Positions 48,730 through 61,530 of a DNA stretch of 64,000 bases are shown one piece after another. The position numbers and the translations under genes are program-made. The DNA lies in contig NC_088302.1 of the NCBI RefSeq assembly GCF_032854445.1, positions 29,233,979 through 29,297,978 of the forward strand. The letters are read 5' to 3'. This DNA comes from Liolophura sinensis (taxonomy: Eukaryota; Mollusca; Polyplacophora; Chitonida; Chitonidae). Numbering within the stretch: position 1 is the first letter of the stretch; each line of letters starts with the position of its first letter. The notes below the pieces were generated by a model. The model was not told the origin of the DNA. It searched no databases and was given only the letters and a program-made list of their open reading frames with translations.

Positions 48730-49175
48730 AAAGGAGAAGAAAATTTAAATATATCAATCAACTAACATTGAAAAGAGTATGCATTTCCTTGCAGGTGCAT
48801 GCCACAAAACAAATTCTAATATGTACCTCAAGGTGATAAATTATAAATAAAGTCAGCGCCAAATCTACTGTGGGCGACTTCATTTTGCCTAAGAACTAGT
48901 CCTGAAGTCTTCTGTGTTAGGAGGAGAATTGTCGGCGGAAACTGCCGAAGTGCAGTTCGTACATTTCCTGTAGAACTCTTCTTCCAGAAGGTAGCGAACA
49001 GTACAGTTCATTTTCCGCTTGACGATGGGGAAACCAGAATGTTGGACATAGGCCCCGAGTTTACACGAACAAGCCGGCAGTTTAAGCGACTCTCAATGGC
49101 TGAGAGGCAACACACCCCCAGCATAAATTACAGGGCGTTAAAGACGGAGGAGGCGTTGGACTCAGCCATTTATGT
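48730..49175 (-). repeat. Inverted repeat pair, copy 1
   Basis: The reverse complement matches 62594-63010 throughout. Anchors include ccctgtaatttatgctgggg gtgtgttgcctctcag, gccggcttgttcgtgtaaac tcg, aagcggaaaatgaactgtac tgttcgctaccttctgg and gaaatgcatactcttttcaa. This copy has about 40 extra bases (cacttcggcagtttccgccg and following) absent from copy 2. Confidence 0.93.
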
Positions 49176-51692
49176 CAGCTGAGAGGAGATGCCTGGACAA
49201 AACTGACTTGACAAACAGAAAAACAGACAGCCAGGACAATTCCAGTACACCCCCCTCCCTACTCTAACTTCTTTGAGTGTGGGGAGGGTATAATAAGTAA
49301 CATTGTAGTAATGTATATGGCAGCTGGTAGTTTTAAGTGCAGAAGAAACCGACCTTGGTCATGGGTAAGCCATTAATTGATCTTTATTAAGTTACTGTTA
49401 ACAAACTTTTCCACATGTGTAGTGTACAGATATGCACAACATTTTGGTGGAAGATAAGTGGTTTTCATGCAACCAATGCAAGACTATGCAAAACAAACAC
49501 GAGAGTGTCACTGATAACTTTATGCATTCTCAACACGGTTCTACGAACATGCAGTGAAAGCGAACATACAGTGAAAGCGAGAAAATCTGCAAATTCCTCT
49601 GTCCAAGGATGTGAGAATATACACCTTGTGGGTCCTTCTAGTGGCTGAAACCACTTAAAGTTAACCACTCAAGGTCAGCCATATGACCCATTCTTGCACA
49701 TGCATGTATGAAGTTTTATTCAATTTGACTCCATACTTTTCGAGACAAAACGTTCAGATTATTTAAATACATATGCCCACTCTGGCTGGATGAAGCTGGT
49801 TATTAAAGTTTTGCAGTTAAAGTTTTATGTGGAGTGGAGATTCACAATTCACAGAACTTGGTCATGTAGTTTTGGACATAATAAAGGGGAATATTTAAAT
49901 AATGGAACATACTTCAGAAAAACATTGCCTCACCGTCAAAAACCATTTTAAGATAGTATTTCCACCAAGTTTATTAAAAACGTGAATTACCAACATCATG
50001 TTGGCAGCCAACATTAATAATAATTAATAATTAATATTAAGAGTTTCCGGTAAGTGTACAAAACACATTATATCTCTGCATAGTAGGTGTAAACAGAATT
50101 CAGAGGTGTACCCTGATGTTTTACATGTATCCGGAACTTCTGCCTGTTTTGGTACAAGGCTGTCCACAGGAGAAGGGCCTTTTGCGGGTCTACAGGAGAA
50201 CCAGTGAGACTTATCCTGAAACATGCATGTAACCACACCATAGTGGAGTGCAGGCACTCTATGTATAAATGAGAAGCATCTTTATTAACCACACCTGGGA
50301 ACATTTTTATTACATTTTTGTCAGTAGACCAAGAACATATTTGAAAACTGAGTGAATTATTACCACATCGACATTTCATAAATATGGGAAAAATTTATTG
50401 GAGCACGAACGAACAGGCGAGCGGGGCTATTTGCTCATCAAAATAATAAAGTACTTTTTCACTCATCCTGTCGCAAGACTGACACTCATAAAGAATGCTG
50501 CATTTTTTGAACACTTTGCATGAGTGTCTGTAGCTAGGTGTGGATGGTTAAAGCTGTTCCTTTGTGGGTTGTGCTTTTATGAGACATCATAAAACTTGTG
50601 AACAGCTTGACAAAAGTGGCTCGGTTATTCAGTGCTTCATGCTACAGTATATACAAGTAGCAATTTGCAGAATGGGAATTCAGGTAGGTACTGATATCAG
50701 TACAGAGGAGCTCAATCCATATGTGGGTGCAAACCTCTGAAAGTATCACTACAGCTCTGACAAAGAAATGCATCCATGCAATATATGTGCTTTCTAAATA
50801 CTTCAAATCAAAGTTATTTCTCCTTAATAAAAATGTACACGTATGACCTGTCAATCTTATGAACTATTCAAACTTAGATTTGGTGGCAAGGATACTAAAG
50901 GGCTCACCTGTAAAAGACTCAATATATAAGCTCAATACATACGGTACTGAAATGGTGAATTTGGTAATGTACTGTAATTAATATGCAAATAGAGCATCAG
51001 TGGAACATCCCTATTGTGTCATTGTGCTTAATATAAGTATGTATAACTTCAGGCCAATACATGCTGTACTTTTTTAGACGCCACCCTAACATTTTGTTTA
51101 AGTTTAATTTTCATACACAATTAATACAACATGTCAGGAATTTGGTAATTTACGGTATTTAATATGTACACACGGAATCAATGATGGAACACCCCCCTCA
51201 TGTTATTGTGCTTTACATATGTGAAAACCCAGATCTCAATACCTGCAATGCTCTTTAAAATACCACCCCTAACATTTTGTTTTGCATAATATTGAGTTTC
51301 CTGTTACTGTACGCCGACACCTACGCCCAGGGGGTATGCCATAACAACGGACACTACGATAAATAAGATAAAAAAAATGTCAATGATTAAGTCGCACATC
51401 TTTTCTCATTTTGAAACTCTCAATGATCTTAGAAAGCTATGTATCATAGTAAAAATTTGTTTCTTCACCAAGAGTTATACATATGTAACATTCATTTGGC
51501 TCTTCAAATGCAAATTTTGTTTGCAGAATTTTAGGGTATTTACTGTATACATGTACTATAACCACTGAAACAAGTCTGTCAATCTACATGTATGTTCAGA
51601 CTATATATAAAAACAATGATCTTTTAAGTTTCTTTCTGAGTTTGACATTACTGATTTAACTATAACCATCAAATGTTTCATTAGGTAACAGT

Positions 51693-51940
51693 TTGATTTT
51701 GATTGATGTTTTACGCTGTACTCAAGAATATTTCACTTATATGATGGGGGCCAACATAATGGTGGGAGAAAACCTTACAGAGTCAGTGGGTCATTCACAG
51801 GTTGCTGGCAGGCCTTCCTACATAATGGTCGGAGAGGAAGCCCATATGAGCTGGACTCACAACGACAGCATTGGTTAGAGGCCCCCGGGTGATTGCACCC
51901 CTCTTGCACGCTAATCACCTCTGCCACAGAGGCCCCTTAC
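51693..51940 (-). mobile_element. SINE-A copy, nearly full length
   Basis: Landmarks run from gattgatgttttacgctgta ctcaagaatatttcactt through gttgctggcaggccttccta to the head (attggttagaggcccccggg and cacctctgccacagaggccc). Diverged but complete in outline. Confidence 0.85.
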
Positions 51941-52847
51941 ACAAATAATGGGTTCCTTTATAAGGATAAACACTCCAGTAAATTAAGATTAAGTCCCTTG
52001 AATGATTCTGGTGTACTGTATATACACAATCCCAGAGCAACGAGCTGTTAATGAAGATGTACTGAATTATGTTTTTCCAAAGTGAATCATTATATCAGTG
52101 GGTCAGTCAGAGTTTGAAAGCCTATTTTCATTTATTAGCATAGGCCATTCATTGTACTGTGAGCCTTTGTGCAGGACTACATGAAATCCTACAAGGTCAA
52201 CTTTATGTGATATGCACTTGCTCCTATTTTTCCATCCATGATTATGCATTGCAAGTTTCAAAGACTAAGCAATTCAAGCACTTCAGCACTTCTGCTGGGA
52301 GAGAAGTGGACAGCAACTGCAAACATCGAACATGTCACTTGAAGGTCAAGGACTTTCTAGTCCTACGCGTCAACACGCACATGCTAATTTGCTGGCACAC
52401 GCAACATCTGTTCATACACTTCAAAAACCAGTCTACTGATAGCTGTTCACCCAGCATTACCATATCAGAAGATAAGTGCAGTTCGCTTCCGATATAAACA
52501 ACTAAATCTGGAAAAGTCAAGCATATCCTCAATATTATATCTGTCTAGAACAGAATCAGATAAAAAGTTGTTGCCATGGAGATGGCCAAACTTGCATGTA
52601 TCTACACAAGGATAAGTGTTTGATGATATTCTTTGGAACCATCTGGTCAAAACATCAATATTCTAAGTGTAAGATAAGAGTTGATGTCTTTCCCGGATGC
52701 TGTCATCTAGTAAGCGAGCTCATTGATATGGTTAGTAAAGTGATACATCGTCAAGGTGCTCAAAATGGGAAAGACGCGAGCTAGATCAAGGTTAATGATA
52801 TCAATGGACAGAAAAAGAATCAAGTGAGATGAATACGCATAATTATA

Positions 52848-52871
52848 TACATATATATATATATATATATA
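52848..52871. repeat. (TA)n microsatellite
   Basis: A TA run of about 24 bp. Confidence 0.9.
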
Positions 52872-52927
52872 GAAATCTCTGCAGATCCATTCATAGTTTT
52901 TATTCCCCCTGCATTTCATACCAACTT

Positions 52928-53155
52928 ACATTTGATTGGTGTCATACCGTACTCAAGAGTATTTCACTTAAATGATGACTGCTAGCATTATGGTGGGGGT
53001 AAAGCAGGAACAGCCAAAGGGAAACCCATGACCACCCTTCCTACGTATGACCAGAGAGGAAGCCAAATTGAGCAAGGGACAAAATTGGCGAGAGGTTCCT
53101 AAACAAATTCTTGTGCTGCGCAAACACACTAACCAAAAGCACACGAAGGCCCCTT
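52928..53155 (-). mobile_element. SINE-A copy
   Basis: The sequence ttgattggtgtcataccgta ctcaagagtatttcactt, then gctagcattatggtggg and gggaaacccatgaccaccct, tacgtatgaccagagaggaa and the head remnant gcgagaggttcct and cgaaggccc identify the family. Confidence 0.83.
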
Positions 53156-53359
53156 TTTCCAACTTTGTATGCTTATATATATTCTAGCCAATGCCAGCTT
53201 TTGCTGACAGTTTCCAGGATCAGTTTTTGTGTGTATTCCACAGAAATGTTGTCACCAAGTTTCCAGGCAATAAAAAGTGAGCAAAAACGTGTTTTTTATT
53301 GCTACACATTCATATATAATATGATGTTTTATTCTTGGTATGTCCTTAAATCATAATTT

Positions 53360-53440
53360 AAAACCACCGCCATCATAAAAGTGAAATACTCTTGAGTACA
53401 GTGTAGAACAAAAAACTGAAATAAATAAATAATTAAATTA
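53360..53440 (+). mobile_element. SINE-A tail fragment
   Basis: The sequence ccaccgccatcataaaagtg aaatactcttgagtacagtg tagaaca, with an aaataaataaataa-type end, matches the last 80 bp of SINE-A in the plus orientation. Confidence 0.75.
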
Positions 53441-56061
53441 AAATCCTTTATACTAGCATGTATATGAATGTACATATTCCTGTAACATTTTTTCCACATC
53501 ATACTTTCATGCATTTTGTCAAAAAATTTGTTATCTGTTAGTTTGAGGTCTAATTGCACATTTTATCCCAGCTACAAAATGAGTCATCCTGGCAGTAGTT
53601 CACTGCTAGCACACTTGTTGCATGCTCATAGAATTCCTTCAGCATTCATTTTATTAGCTATAAACAATAAGCCTTTGTTTACAAAATATTGGTGAATAGC
53701 CTAATTTTTCAACCATTTCAACTGCCTCTGAAACAACTATTTTCAAACATTCATAGAGAACTACAGGGTGTGGAGAAATAATTTAACACAGTTTTATGAA
53801 GCTTGCAGCTTGATCAAGTGACACGGACAAATCATCTTTATCGACATTTTCATAATAATTGTATGTAGAAATTCCACTAAAAAAATCCTTTAGTGGTTGA
53901 ATAGGTTGAAGATTTACAGTACATTTTATGGTCTGTGGATGTTTGGGTTGGACAAAGTGATCTATTTTTCAGTGTTTTTCATCAAAACTAAACAGGCAAG
54001 TCACTGCAATTATTGTACGGGCATGCTACCAGTTTGCTTATGGATCGCTTTCATCCTGGTTTGTACTGTGCATCTCTGCCTGAATATATCCCACAAATAT
54101 CAAGCTATAGACACAGCTATATATGTAATGTGATTTTTAGGCAAGATCCTGGATACATAACGTAATGGGCTGATGCAGAAGTCATCTCGCAACAGTAATA
54201 GTTAAATAAAATTTGGTAAATGTAGCAACTTGCAAACTTCAAACATTGAAAAGATATTATCAACATGTAAATAACAAGCACAATTAGATTTGTCTTGTGA
54301 TTTGGTACGCTCAATTATAAACCAAAGAATGGGTGATTTCAGAACACCGGAAATTGAGGTAATGTAGAGGAAAACCGTTCTAATCATGCATACCCTCTGA
54401 ACCAGTGCCTAACCAAAGCTAACCCATTATTTTCTACACAAGATACATTTTTTAGCATCAGATATCAGAAGCAGAGAGCCATGTTAACAAATTTGATTGC
54501 CTTTTGATCTGTGAGTCAAATATCGGTTGTTCATCTTTATATCATTTTCCCACGTTTGCACAATTCTGGTTTAGTTACCACAGAGGAAATTTGATTCTTT
54601 TTTTCTTTGTTTACTGGAGAAAGTATCTGCAGCCAACTCGCTCTCTGGTGAACAAATCCAACTACAGGGAGGAAATGAACTAGTGAGCCAGAAAGAGACA
54701 AAGCTCTGACAATTACAGGCCTGTAATTGAGCCATCAGGCCTGCACAGTAAAACAAAGCTCTTCCTGACACAACATCTATATATATAAGTATTTTTTTTC
54801 ATGCAACACAGACTACGATTCACAAATACATCCATGTACCATATCAGGGTACTTGATTACTCTCTACATCGTCACATGTTATACAATAATAATTTTCTGG
54901 AGTTAACGTAACACTGACAGACCAACCCATTAATCTATTTGACGGGTGTTTTTCACCATACTTAAGAACATTGACAGACACGTAAAATTAATCCATGCAT
55001 GTGTCTACAAATAATCTATATATGACACAGCCAAATGCATCTTACATGGAGATATTTGACCTTATGACATATGTATATACCGCATGTATTAAATCATTTC
55101 AGACCAAGGCCTTACTGTAAATGATATTTTCATGTTTTACTTGATTCCTACATTGTAATTAAGATGAGATTTCCACATGAGATTGCAAATTAACTTTGAA
55201 TCTGTTCTTCAGACATTTCAGGAATGAGCAGACAGAGCTACATGTATAAGATGATGGCCAATTGATACATTAGATCTGAACATTTTTCATTTTAAGATAG
55301 CAGTTAATGGTTGGTGACTGACAAAGATTATGTGTGACCTAAAGACATAATTGTACACCTTACTGGTCAAAGACGAAGTAGTATTTAGTAAAATGTACAT
55401 GTGAGAATCCATGAAACCACTCATTGTTACAATGTCCCCACATACGGGGACAATGAGAGAGAAGGAACCTTACAAATTCTCTGTCCACGGCTAGGAATGA
55501 ATCCTCATGACGTGGTTGGGATTACCGAACCTTACCACTCAGCCAATTATCCAATCCGATCATTACATCACAAGTTACAGGTTAAGGAAATAAAACATCC
55601 GGACATCCGGAAATAAGTGCAGATGAATGATTTTAACTACAAAATGTACATATAGTCTATTAAGTATACACAGTTCAATGCATACATCTAAATGGTAAGT
55701 TTGGGTACCTCTCATATCTAAAGGTACAAGCTACAAGATGTGTATGGATGGGAGCTTGGAAAAGATATTCTCCAAGGGACTGAAGCTGCACACACTTGAC
55801 ATCCTAAATATGACTGCTGCAGGCCATGGCTGTCTGGAAGTGACTAGACAATGCTTCACTGTGCCGGCAACGCGCCAATGTTAGCAGATCATGCAGTCCA
55901 ATACTTGTCTACTATGTATAGCTTTTGGCCTTGTGTCAATGATAGCTGTCTGGCCTATTACTGTACAACACAGTCTCTGAATAGGTTTATACACGTCTGA
56001 AGAGCACTGCTAATGGACTGGTTGAATTTGTCGATAAGCTTTCGTGTGTATATATGCATAT

Positions 56062-56063
<2 letters not shown>

Positions 56064-56105
<42 letters not shown>
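56064..56105. repeat. (TA)n microsatellite
   Basis: An uninterrupted TA run of about 42 bp. Confidence 0.97.
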
Positions 56106-56106
<1 letters not shown>

Positions 56107-56339
56107 AGAACTATAATAAATACTTGCAGCAAGTACTGGCATCTTCCTACTAAAGTATAATGTAACAATTGGGTATATCATACTGTACATATATATCATT
56201 TAACTATTTTTCTTTTTCACTCTTCCTTTTTTCTGGTTTTATTCTCCACCGTTTCTTTAACATCCATGCAGACTTTTCCAGCTGAGTAATAATCTAGGTA
56301 TTGCCACTAAGAAACATACATGTATAGCATTCATAAACT

Positions 56340-56786
56340 CAATCCTTAGGGTGTATGTAATGTGCCTCCTTGTCGCAGGACGGATTTCCACCGCTCTTTT
56401 ATCTAGTGCTGCTTTACTGAGACGACTCACCGAAGGCATGTAAGCCATCCCACCCGAGCCATTATACTGATACGGGTCAACCAGTCATTGCACTATCCCC
56501 TTCTTGCTGAATGCCAAGCGAGAAAGTTACAACTTCCTCTTTTAAAGTCTTAGGTGTGACTCAACCCAGGATTGATCCTGAATCCACCGTTCCTGAAGCA
56601 GACGCTCTATGCATTATGGTGGGTGGAAACCCACAACCATCCGCAGGTTGCTGTCAGACCTTCCCACATATGAACAGAGAGGAAGCCAGCATGAGTTGGA
56701 CTTGAACTCACAGCAACTGCATTGGTGAGAGGCTCCTGGGCCATTACGCTGCACTAGCGCACTAACCAACTGAGCCAAGGAGGCCC
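56340..56786 (-). mobile_element. Composite: SINE-B fragment fused to SINE-A
   Basis: SINE-B body (aatccttagggtgtatgtaa to cctgaagcagacgctcta, 56340-56607) passes without a gap into the middle of a SINE-A (gcattatggtgggtggaaac to aaccaactgagccaaggagg ccc, 56608-56786). Both lie in the minus orientation. The junction lacks both the SINE-B 5' end and the SINE-A tail, so deletion or recombination between neighbours is likely. Confidence 0.85.
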
Positions 56787-57203
56787 TAAACTCATAGAAA
56801 CAAACTTTTGCCAGATAGTCTTAACTTCTTGTGTTTGTTCTTTTTGCTACAGAGCTGCAGCAAATATTTCGTCAAAGCTGGGGATATACATCAAGATATG
56901 TTTATCCTTTATTTTTGTGTGTCTGAAATTACTTTCCACACATGTATTATTGTTTATTTTCTTTGACTGCTGTTGAATGCCACGCCCACTTTTGAGCACG
57001 TAAGTTTCCATTGATGGTTTAATGACATGCAGGGAGGAACTAACATCTTATTTCACTATGTAAATAATTATCTGAAATATAACTGTCAAAAACTTTGAGC
57101 CTGTCAAATTATGGAATTGATATACATGTACCTGTAAATGTATGTATATAAAGACAAAACTAGTCAAAAGCTGGGGTCTCAATGCTCTAACATTGAGTAT
57201 GTT

Positions 57204-57468
57204 CGGGCCTCCCTGGCTCAGTCGGTTAGCGCACGAGCGCAGCGTAATAACCCAGGAGTTTCTCACCAATGCGGTCATTGCGAGTTCAAGCCCAACTCAT
57301 GCTGGCTTCCTCTTCGGCCGTAAGTGGAAAGGTCTGACAGCAACCTGCGGATGGTTGTGGGTTTCCCCCGGGCTGTGCCCGGTTTCCACCCACCATAATG
57401 CTGACCACTATTGTATAAGTGAAATATTCTTGAGTACGGCGTAAAACACCAATTAAATAAACAAATAA
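57204..57468 (+). mobile_element. Complete young SINE-A with 12-bp target-site duplication
   Basis: The tRNA-derived head gggcctccctggctcagtcg gttagcgc holds a canonical A box (TGGCTCAGTCGG, 57214-57225) and a B box (GAGTTCAAGCC, 57282-57292). The body continues through tctgacagcaacctgcggat, and the end is gcgtaaaacaccaattaaat aaacaaataa. The flanks attgagtatgtt at 57192-57203 and 57469-57480 are identical. It is antisense to unc-13 and about 80 bp past the donor of the 57.6-kb exon. This copy is the best family reference in the window. Confidence 0.95.
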
Positions 57469-57549
57469 ATTGAGTATGTTATCAAATTTGTATATAAACC
57501 ACATGTATACTTGTAAATCAAGATTTGCAACATGAAAGTTATTACTCAC

Positions 57550-57649
57550 AACATGAAGTCTTGCTCCCAGCATGGATTATTCCCCTTGACCTGGATGGTT
57601 GTAGATTTCACATTTTGTAACTTCAGGGTCACATAAGTGTTGAATTTTT
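57550..57649 (-). CDS. unc13: unc-13 exon, N-terminal half of C2A domain
   Basis: This is a 100-nt internal exon with acceptor tttgcag and donor TT|gtgagt. It enters with two bases completing a Glu codon and leaves in phase 2. It encodes [20 protein letters not shown], then [12 protein letters not shown], the most conserved stretch of the Munc13 C2A domain (beta strands 2-4). In the family this C2A does not bind calcium; it homodimerises and binds the zinc finger of RIM to place the priming factor at the active zone. The match to Munc13-1/UNC-13 is nearly residue for residue ([17 protein letters not shown], then WEQDFMF). The partial codon TT plus the T that opens the 46.4-kb exon restores Phe. 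A full-length SINE sits about 80 bp into the following intron. Confidence 0.93.
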
Positions 57650-60600
57650 CTGCAAAATGAAAAAAAAATAAAACCCAATTCAAAAATTGAATACAATGCT
57701 GTTTAAAACAGGTAATTTCTAAGAGACAATGTACGAAAAAGAAAAATGAGGAATTAGATGTTGTGTCAAGGGGTGATGAAAATGACGACAAAAATAATCA
57801 CCAGATTAATGAGAAATTCACTCTTCTGGCCAACTCATATACATGTAAGATTACACTGACGTTTAAAGAGGCAAAAAAATCCACATCCACTAATGAAATC
57901 AAATTTTCTACATTTACCAAGAATATACATGTAGCTTATTGTCATCCAGCAAATATCGGACTTGTATATGTACCTGTTCTATTTATAGTGTTAAAATGTT
58001 TCCAAAAGTTTGAAAATGCTATAATGCGACCCGCTTTATAAATTTTATAAATTTATAACACTGGTAACAGGTGCACAGATACAGCTGCTGGTTTGTGAAA
58101 GGTAATTATTAGTGGTATTCTAAAATCCTAAAAAAAATTTCTATTTTTTTTTCAAACAGTCTCCAGTACAGCTTCTTTAAAATTTTGCGAAAAATTTGCA
58201 ATAAGCTGTCTGCTTTCTCCCTCACGGCGGGCAGCTTCAATTTCATTGGCTGACTAGATAATTTAGATACGACTTGGCCAATAGATACATGTAGAATCAA
58301 CAAACTCTGCCACTTTTTCTCAAGGCTTTCATGTTGACCTTGTGGTTAAGCTGATCAAGGCACTAAAACCATTTCGTGAACAAGCCAAGATCACGCCTTC
58401 TTATTTAAACCTTTGAAGTTCTGTCAACTTTTGCCATTCGGCTACATACATGTTGGAGCATGCACAGTTCTCCTTAATAACACAGTAGAACAGGTAGTGT
58501 TCTGGCTAATCAACAACACAAAAAGCATTCAACAACACAAAGTAAAACAGGGAAAATAAAACTAGGAAGACGCTTGCTGATTGCCATGACAACTAGACTA
58601 TATCTATATGGCAGTAGTTATAGGACACTTCTCACATGAAGTGCAGTGTAAGCTTTCCAAATGAAACTGACCATGATGAGTTGACCTGTCTTAATATTGA
58701 CACTTGAGCATGAAAGCATTCCCGACATTTCTGATCTACTGTATGTAGCACAGGTAGGTCTGCCACAAACTTAAATACCCAAAACTCTATAAGGGGCATG
58801 GAAACCATGGCAATGTAGGCTGGTACCAATGCAAATTAAAATGGCTACTCAAGATGTAACCTGAAAAAAGCTGCACGAAAAAATGCCTGTGAAAAACCCG
58901 GAAAACATGAACAGGCTGGATAAATTAAAAATGCAAATAAAAAATATAAATAAATGCAGTTAATGTCTTTGAAGCATGGAAACTATGGTCTGATGACTGT
59001 GGAAGGCCTGGAAACTATGACCAATTACCTGTGGGATGCTAGAAATCTATGGACAAATGTCTGTGTAAAACATGGAAACTATGGACAAACATCTGTGGAA
59101 AGTCTGGAAACTATGGGCAGCTCTATGGGGAAAACATGGGAATTATGGACAAATGTCTGTGGAAAGCATGAAAACTATGGACAGCTGTATGGGGAAAGCA
59201 AAAAACTATGGACAGCTGTATGGGGAAAGCAATAAACTATGGACAGCTGTATGGGGAAAGCATGGAAACTATGGGCAGTTCTATGGGGAAAACATGGGAA
59301 TTATGGACAGCTATATGCAGAAAGCATGGAAACTATGGACAGCTATATGGGGAAAGCCTGGAAACTATGGACAGCTATATGGGGAAAGCCTGGAAACTAT
59401 TGACAGCTATATGGGGAAATTCTGGAAACTATGGACAGCTGTATGGGGAAAGCAAAAAACTATGGACAGCTGTATGGGGAAAGCCTGGAAACTATGGACA
59501 GCTGTATGGGGAAAACATGGGAACTAGGGACAAATGTCTGTGGAATGCATGAAAACTATGGGCAGCTGTATGGGGAAAACATCAAAAACATGGACAGCTG
59601 TATGGGGAAAGCCTGGAAACTATGGACAGCTGTATGGGGAAAGCATGGGAACTATGGGCAAATGTTTGTGGAAAGTATGAAAACTATGAACAGCTGTATG
59701 AGGAAAACATGGGAACATGTTTGATTATCTCGTCCATCACTGAACCCAGGTTCCCACTTACAATGCCCATTATCTGGCTACCTGACCATTGTAGTGAAGT
59801 CAAGAAATGTATATGCCCATAGCTGACAAGGCAGTTGCACTGACCATTGTATTTGTTGTTACCTTTCGTATATGTGTACTTTGCATGTGCACATGACATA
59901 TGCTAAAAGAATTATAAGCATAGAGATGTAAACAAGAGTAGCAATGACAGTGTGATAATTTACAAATGGTCACATGTAACTGGATGGTGAAACATGGGCC
60001 TCTTGTCAGGGTTTTGTTCTAACGTGTAAGTACCTGAAAAACAGCCAATTACAAGCCCCCTATCACAACAGCTTAAGAAGAATTAGGTAAATGTGGTGAT
60101 GTTAATTGCAATTTATTGGACACACTATATCATGTATCATGTCATATGTGTACACTGCATGTTATTTTTATCTTTCACAAATGGTACATACAGTTACTTT
60201 ACGGTTGTAGTATACTATCTGCCTGTACAATTAGCCTAAAGCAGATGTCTGCAAGCTGACAAACTGTTACTGGTCAACCCCCATCAGTCTAACACTACCG
60301 CGGATGCCTGTGGATCCTGTTAACAGGTTCTAATCTCAAAGATAAAGCTACATTAGCGTGAGAGCACAACGGATGATCCGTCGGTGTCTGTAGTGAGCCC
60401 AAATTCAGCTGAGATGGAGTCAATTCTGACCGCAATTGGACTGCAGTGTAATTAACTCAAGTGGTCGGACTACAGTTCCAAGCCTGAAAAATCCTCAAAA
60501 TCAGCCAAGCCAGATGACCTTGGCTCAATAACAACTAAGACCTCCCAGCAGCTTTGTGTGGCTGGTATCCTAACTTGACATGCACACTACATGCGAGTTA

Positions 60601-61097
60601 CACAAAACTGTGCCATCACTAGCATAACATATTGCAACAGCAGCCAAGTTCTGCATCTGCGCCTGCAGACACATCTTAGTTCCCATGCACCATAGCCACA
60701 CACTCATCTGTGTGCTGAAGCCGGGGTGTGGGGGGTGGGTGAAGCGGGTGCAAGCAACCTCAGAATAATCATTGGCATGCTTTCTCACGTTAGAGGAATC
60801 AACAGGGAAAAGTCTGGACGCCCTGTGTCCCTACCCATCATTCTGAATATCTGAGCTGACCAATCGAGCGGCATGCTTATCTCTGGCCATTCATTCAACA
60901 CTGCAATCCAGTCTAAATTGCCAAATTGATTTGACATTTTAGCGACTCGAGCAGCTGGCCAGGGTACAGTCCACACTATAGCTTTCCCAGACGACATCTG
61001 CACGTGGACAATATCGTGTCATGTGACCGAGACTCTGTTTTACTGCCCAGGCCCTCACCTTTATTTCCTGGTAAATCTGATACCATCATGATTTTAC
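57650..61097. other. Presumed first intron of the long unc-13 isoform
   Basis: If the 61.1-kb exon is real, this is intron; otherwise it is intron leading to an exon outside the window. It holds the 32-bp array at 58.96-59.72 kb. The rest shows nothing supportable, though base composition rises in GC from about 60.2 kb. Confidence 0.45.
58962..59720. repeat. 32-bp minisatellite, about 23 copies
   Basis: The unit is cagctgtatggggaaagcct ggaaactatgga. Variant units (acaaatgtctgtggaaag, agctatatgggg) recur at intervals, suggesting higher-order blocks. Since 32 is not a multiple of three and the unit lacks stops, overlapping open frames of up to 151 codons appear in all three plus frames; none is treated as a gene. 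Confidence 0.95.
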
Positions 61098-61530
61098 CTG
61101 ACACGCAGGACAGCTTGATTAATATGTGTACATAGTAAACCATAGCGCAGCTGGTAAATGAGGCAAAAGAGTGGAGCAAACAAGCTCTAATACCCTTTGA
61201 TTATTGGTGGTGCGGTGAGACGGGAACTCCACACAGTGCCAATCCACCAGCGTCCCATCAGCGAGCCTGAATTGCGCTGGAGATACGGATGTGTAATACG
61301 AAGTCATGCCAACTGTTGGAAAATCACACCTGTCTAGACGCTTTTCCGCCCTCTTAAGACTGGCTCTATCTGATGAATAGCTCTCTTCTCCTGTATGGCA
61401 TAAGCTCTGATTGGTCGCAAAGAGAAAAGCCCTCCAACATCTAAAAGCTGATAGTTTGAAGACCAATGTCACAGACGCTGCCGTATTGGCTCCGTGCATT
61501 ATCGTACATGTAGATTGTTCACGCATAAAA
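60800..61530 (-). promoter_or_regulatory. Candidate promoter and 5' UTR region of the long isoform
   Basis: GC content and CpG frequency are above the surrounding introns. CCAAT boxes on the minus strand appear as plus-strand attgg at about 61202, 61409 and 61484, with one ccaat on plus near 60858. It lies just upstream of the candidate ATG at 61143. No TATA box is evident. Support is weak. Confidence 0.25.
61098..61143 (-). CDS. Candidate first coding exon of unc-13 (start of C2A), low confidence
   Basis: On the minus strand an ATG (61143-61141, context GCTATGG) opens 15 codons, MVYYVHILIKLSCVS, then one further base and a strong donor (TCAG|gtaaaa). The exon ends in phase 1, exactly what the 57.6-kb C2A exon needs: its first two bases AA complete a Glu codon and restore the E-K-F-N-T-Y-V of the C2A domain. 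The encoded stretch alternates hydrophobic residues like the first beta strand of a C2 domain, which in Munc13 follows the initiator Met directly. It does not closely match the usual Munc13 N-terminus (Met, then LLCV-type strand). The sequence to its right carries several CCAAT boxes, as a promoter region might. Seen: ATG, donor and phase. Inferred: membership in unc-13. The true first exon may instead lie outside the window. Confidence 0.3.

Larger units (their letters stand above)
46439..57549. other. Large unc-13 intron splitting the C2A domain
   Basis: An 11.1-kb intron. Contents: a GC-rich, CpG-containing patch at 47.85-48.4 kb, one arm of the inverted repeat pair (48.73-49.18 kb), SINE-A copies at 51.7, 52.9, 53.4 and 56.6 kb, a SINE-B piece at 56.34 kb, a TA microsatellite at 56.06 kb and the full SINE-A at 57.2 kb. 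The stretches 46.5-47.8, 49.3-51.6 and 53.5-56.0 kb show nothing supportable. Confidence 0.6.

Noticed and set aside
55401-55616. 71-codon plus-strand frame, GC-richer than its surroundings
   Set aside because: No family recognised, no splice signals that fit, and no second copy in the window.
57214-57292. tRNA-like A and B boxes that could suggest a tRNA gene
   Set aside because: No cloverleaf completes; they belong to the tRNA-derived head of a SINE with a target-site duplication.
57286-57573. Minus-strand frame with FTYTIVVSIMVGGNRAQPGG
   Set aside because: Antisense of the young SINE-A; similar frames recur in every SINE copy.
59072-59527. 151-codon plus-strand frame of METMDKHLWK-type repeats
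   Set aside because: Generated by the 32-bp satellite; other frames are equally open.
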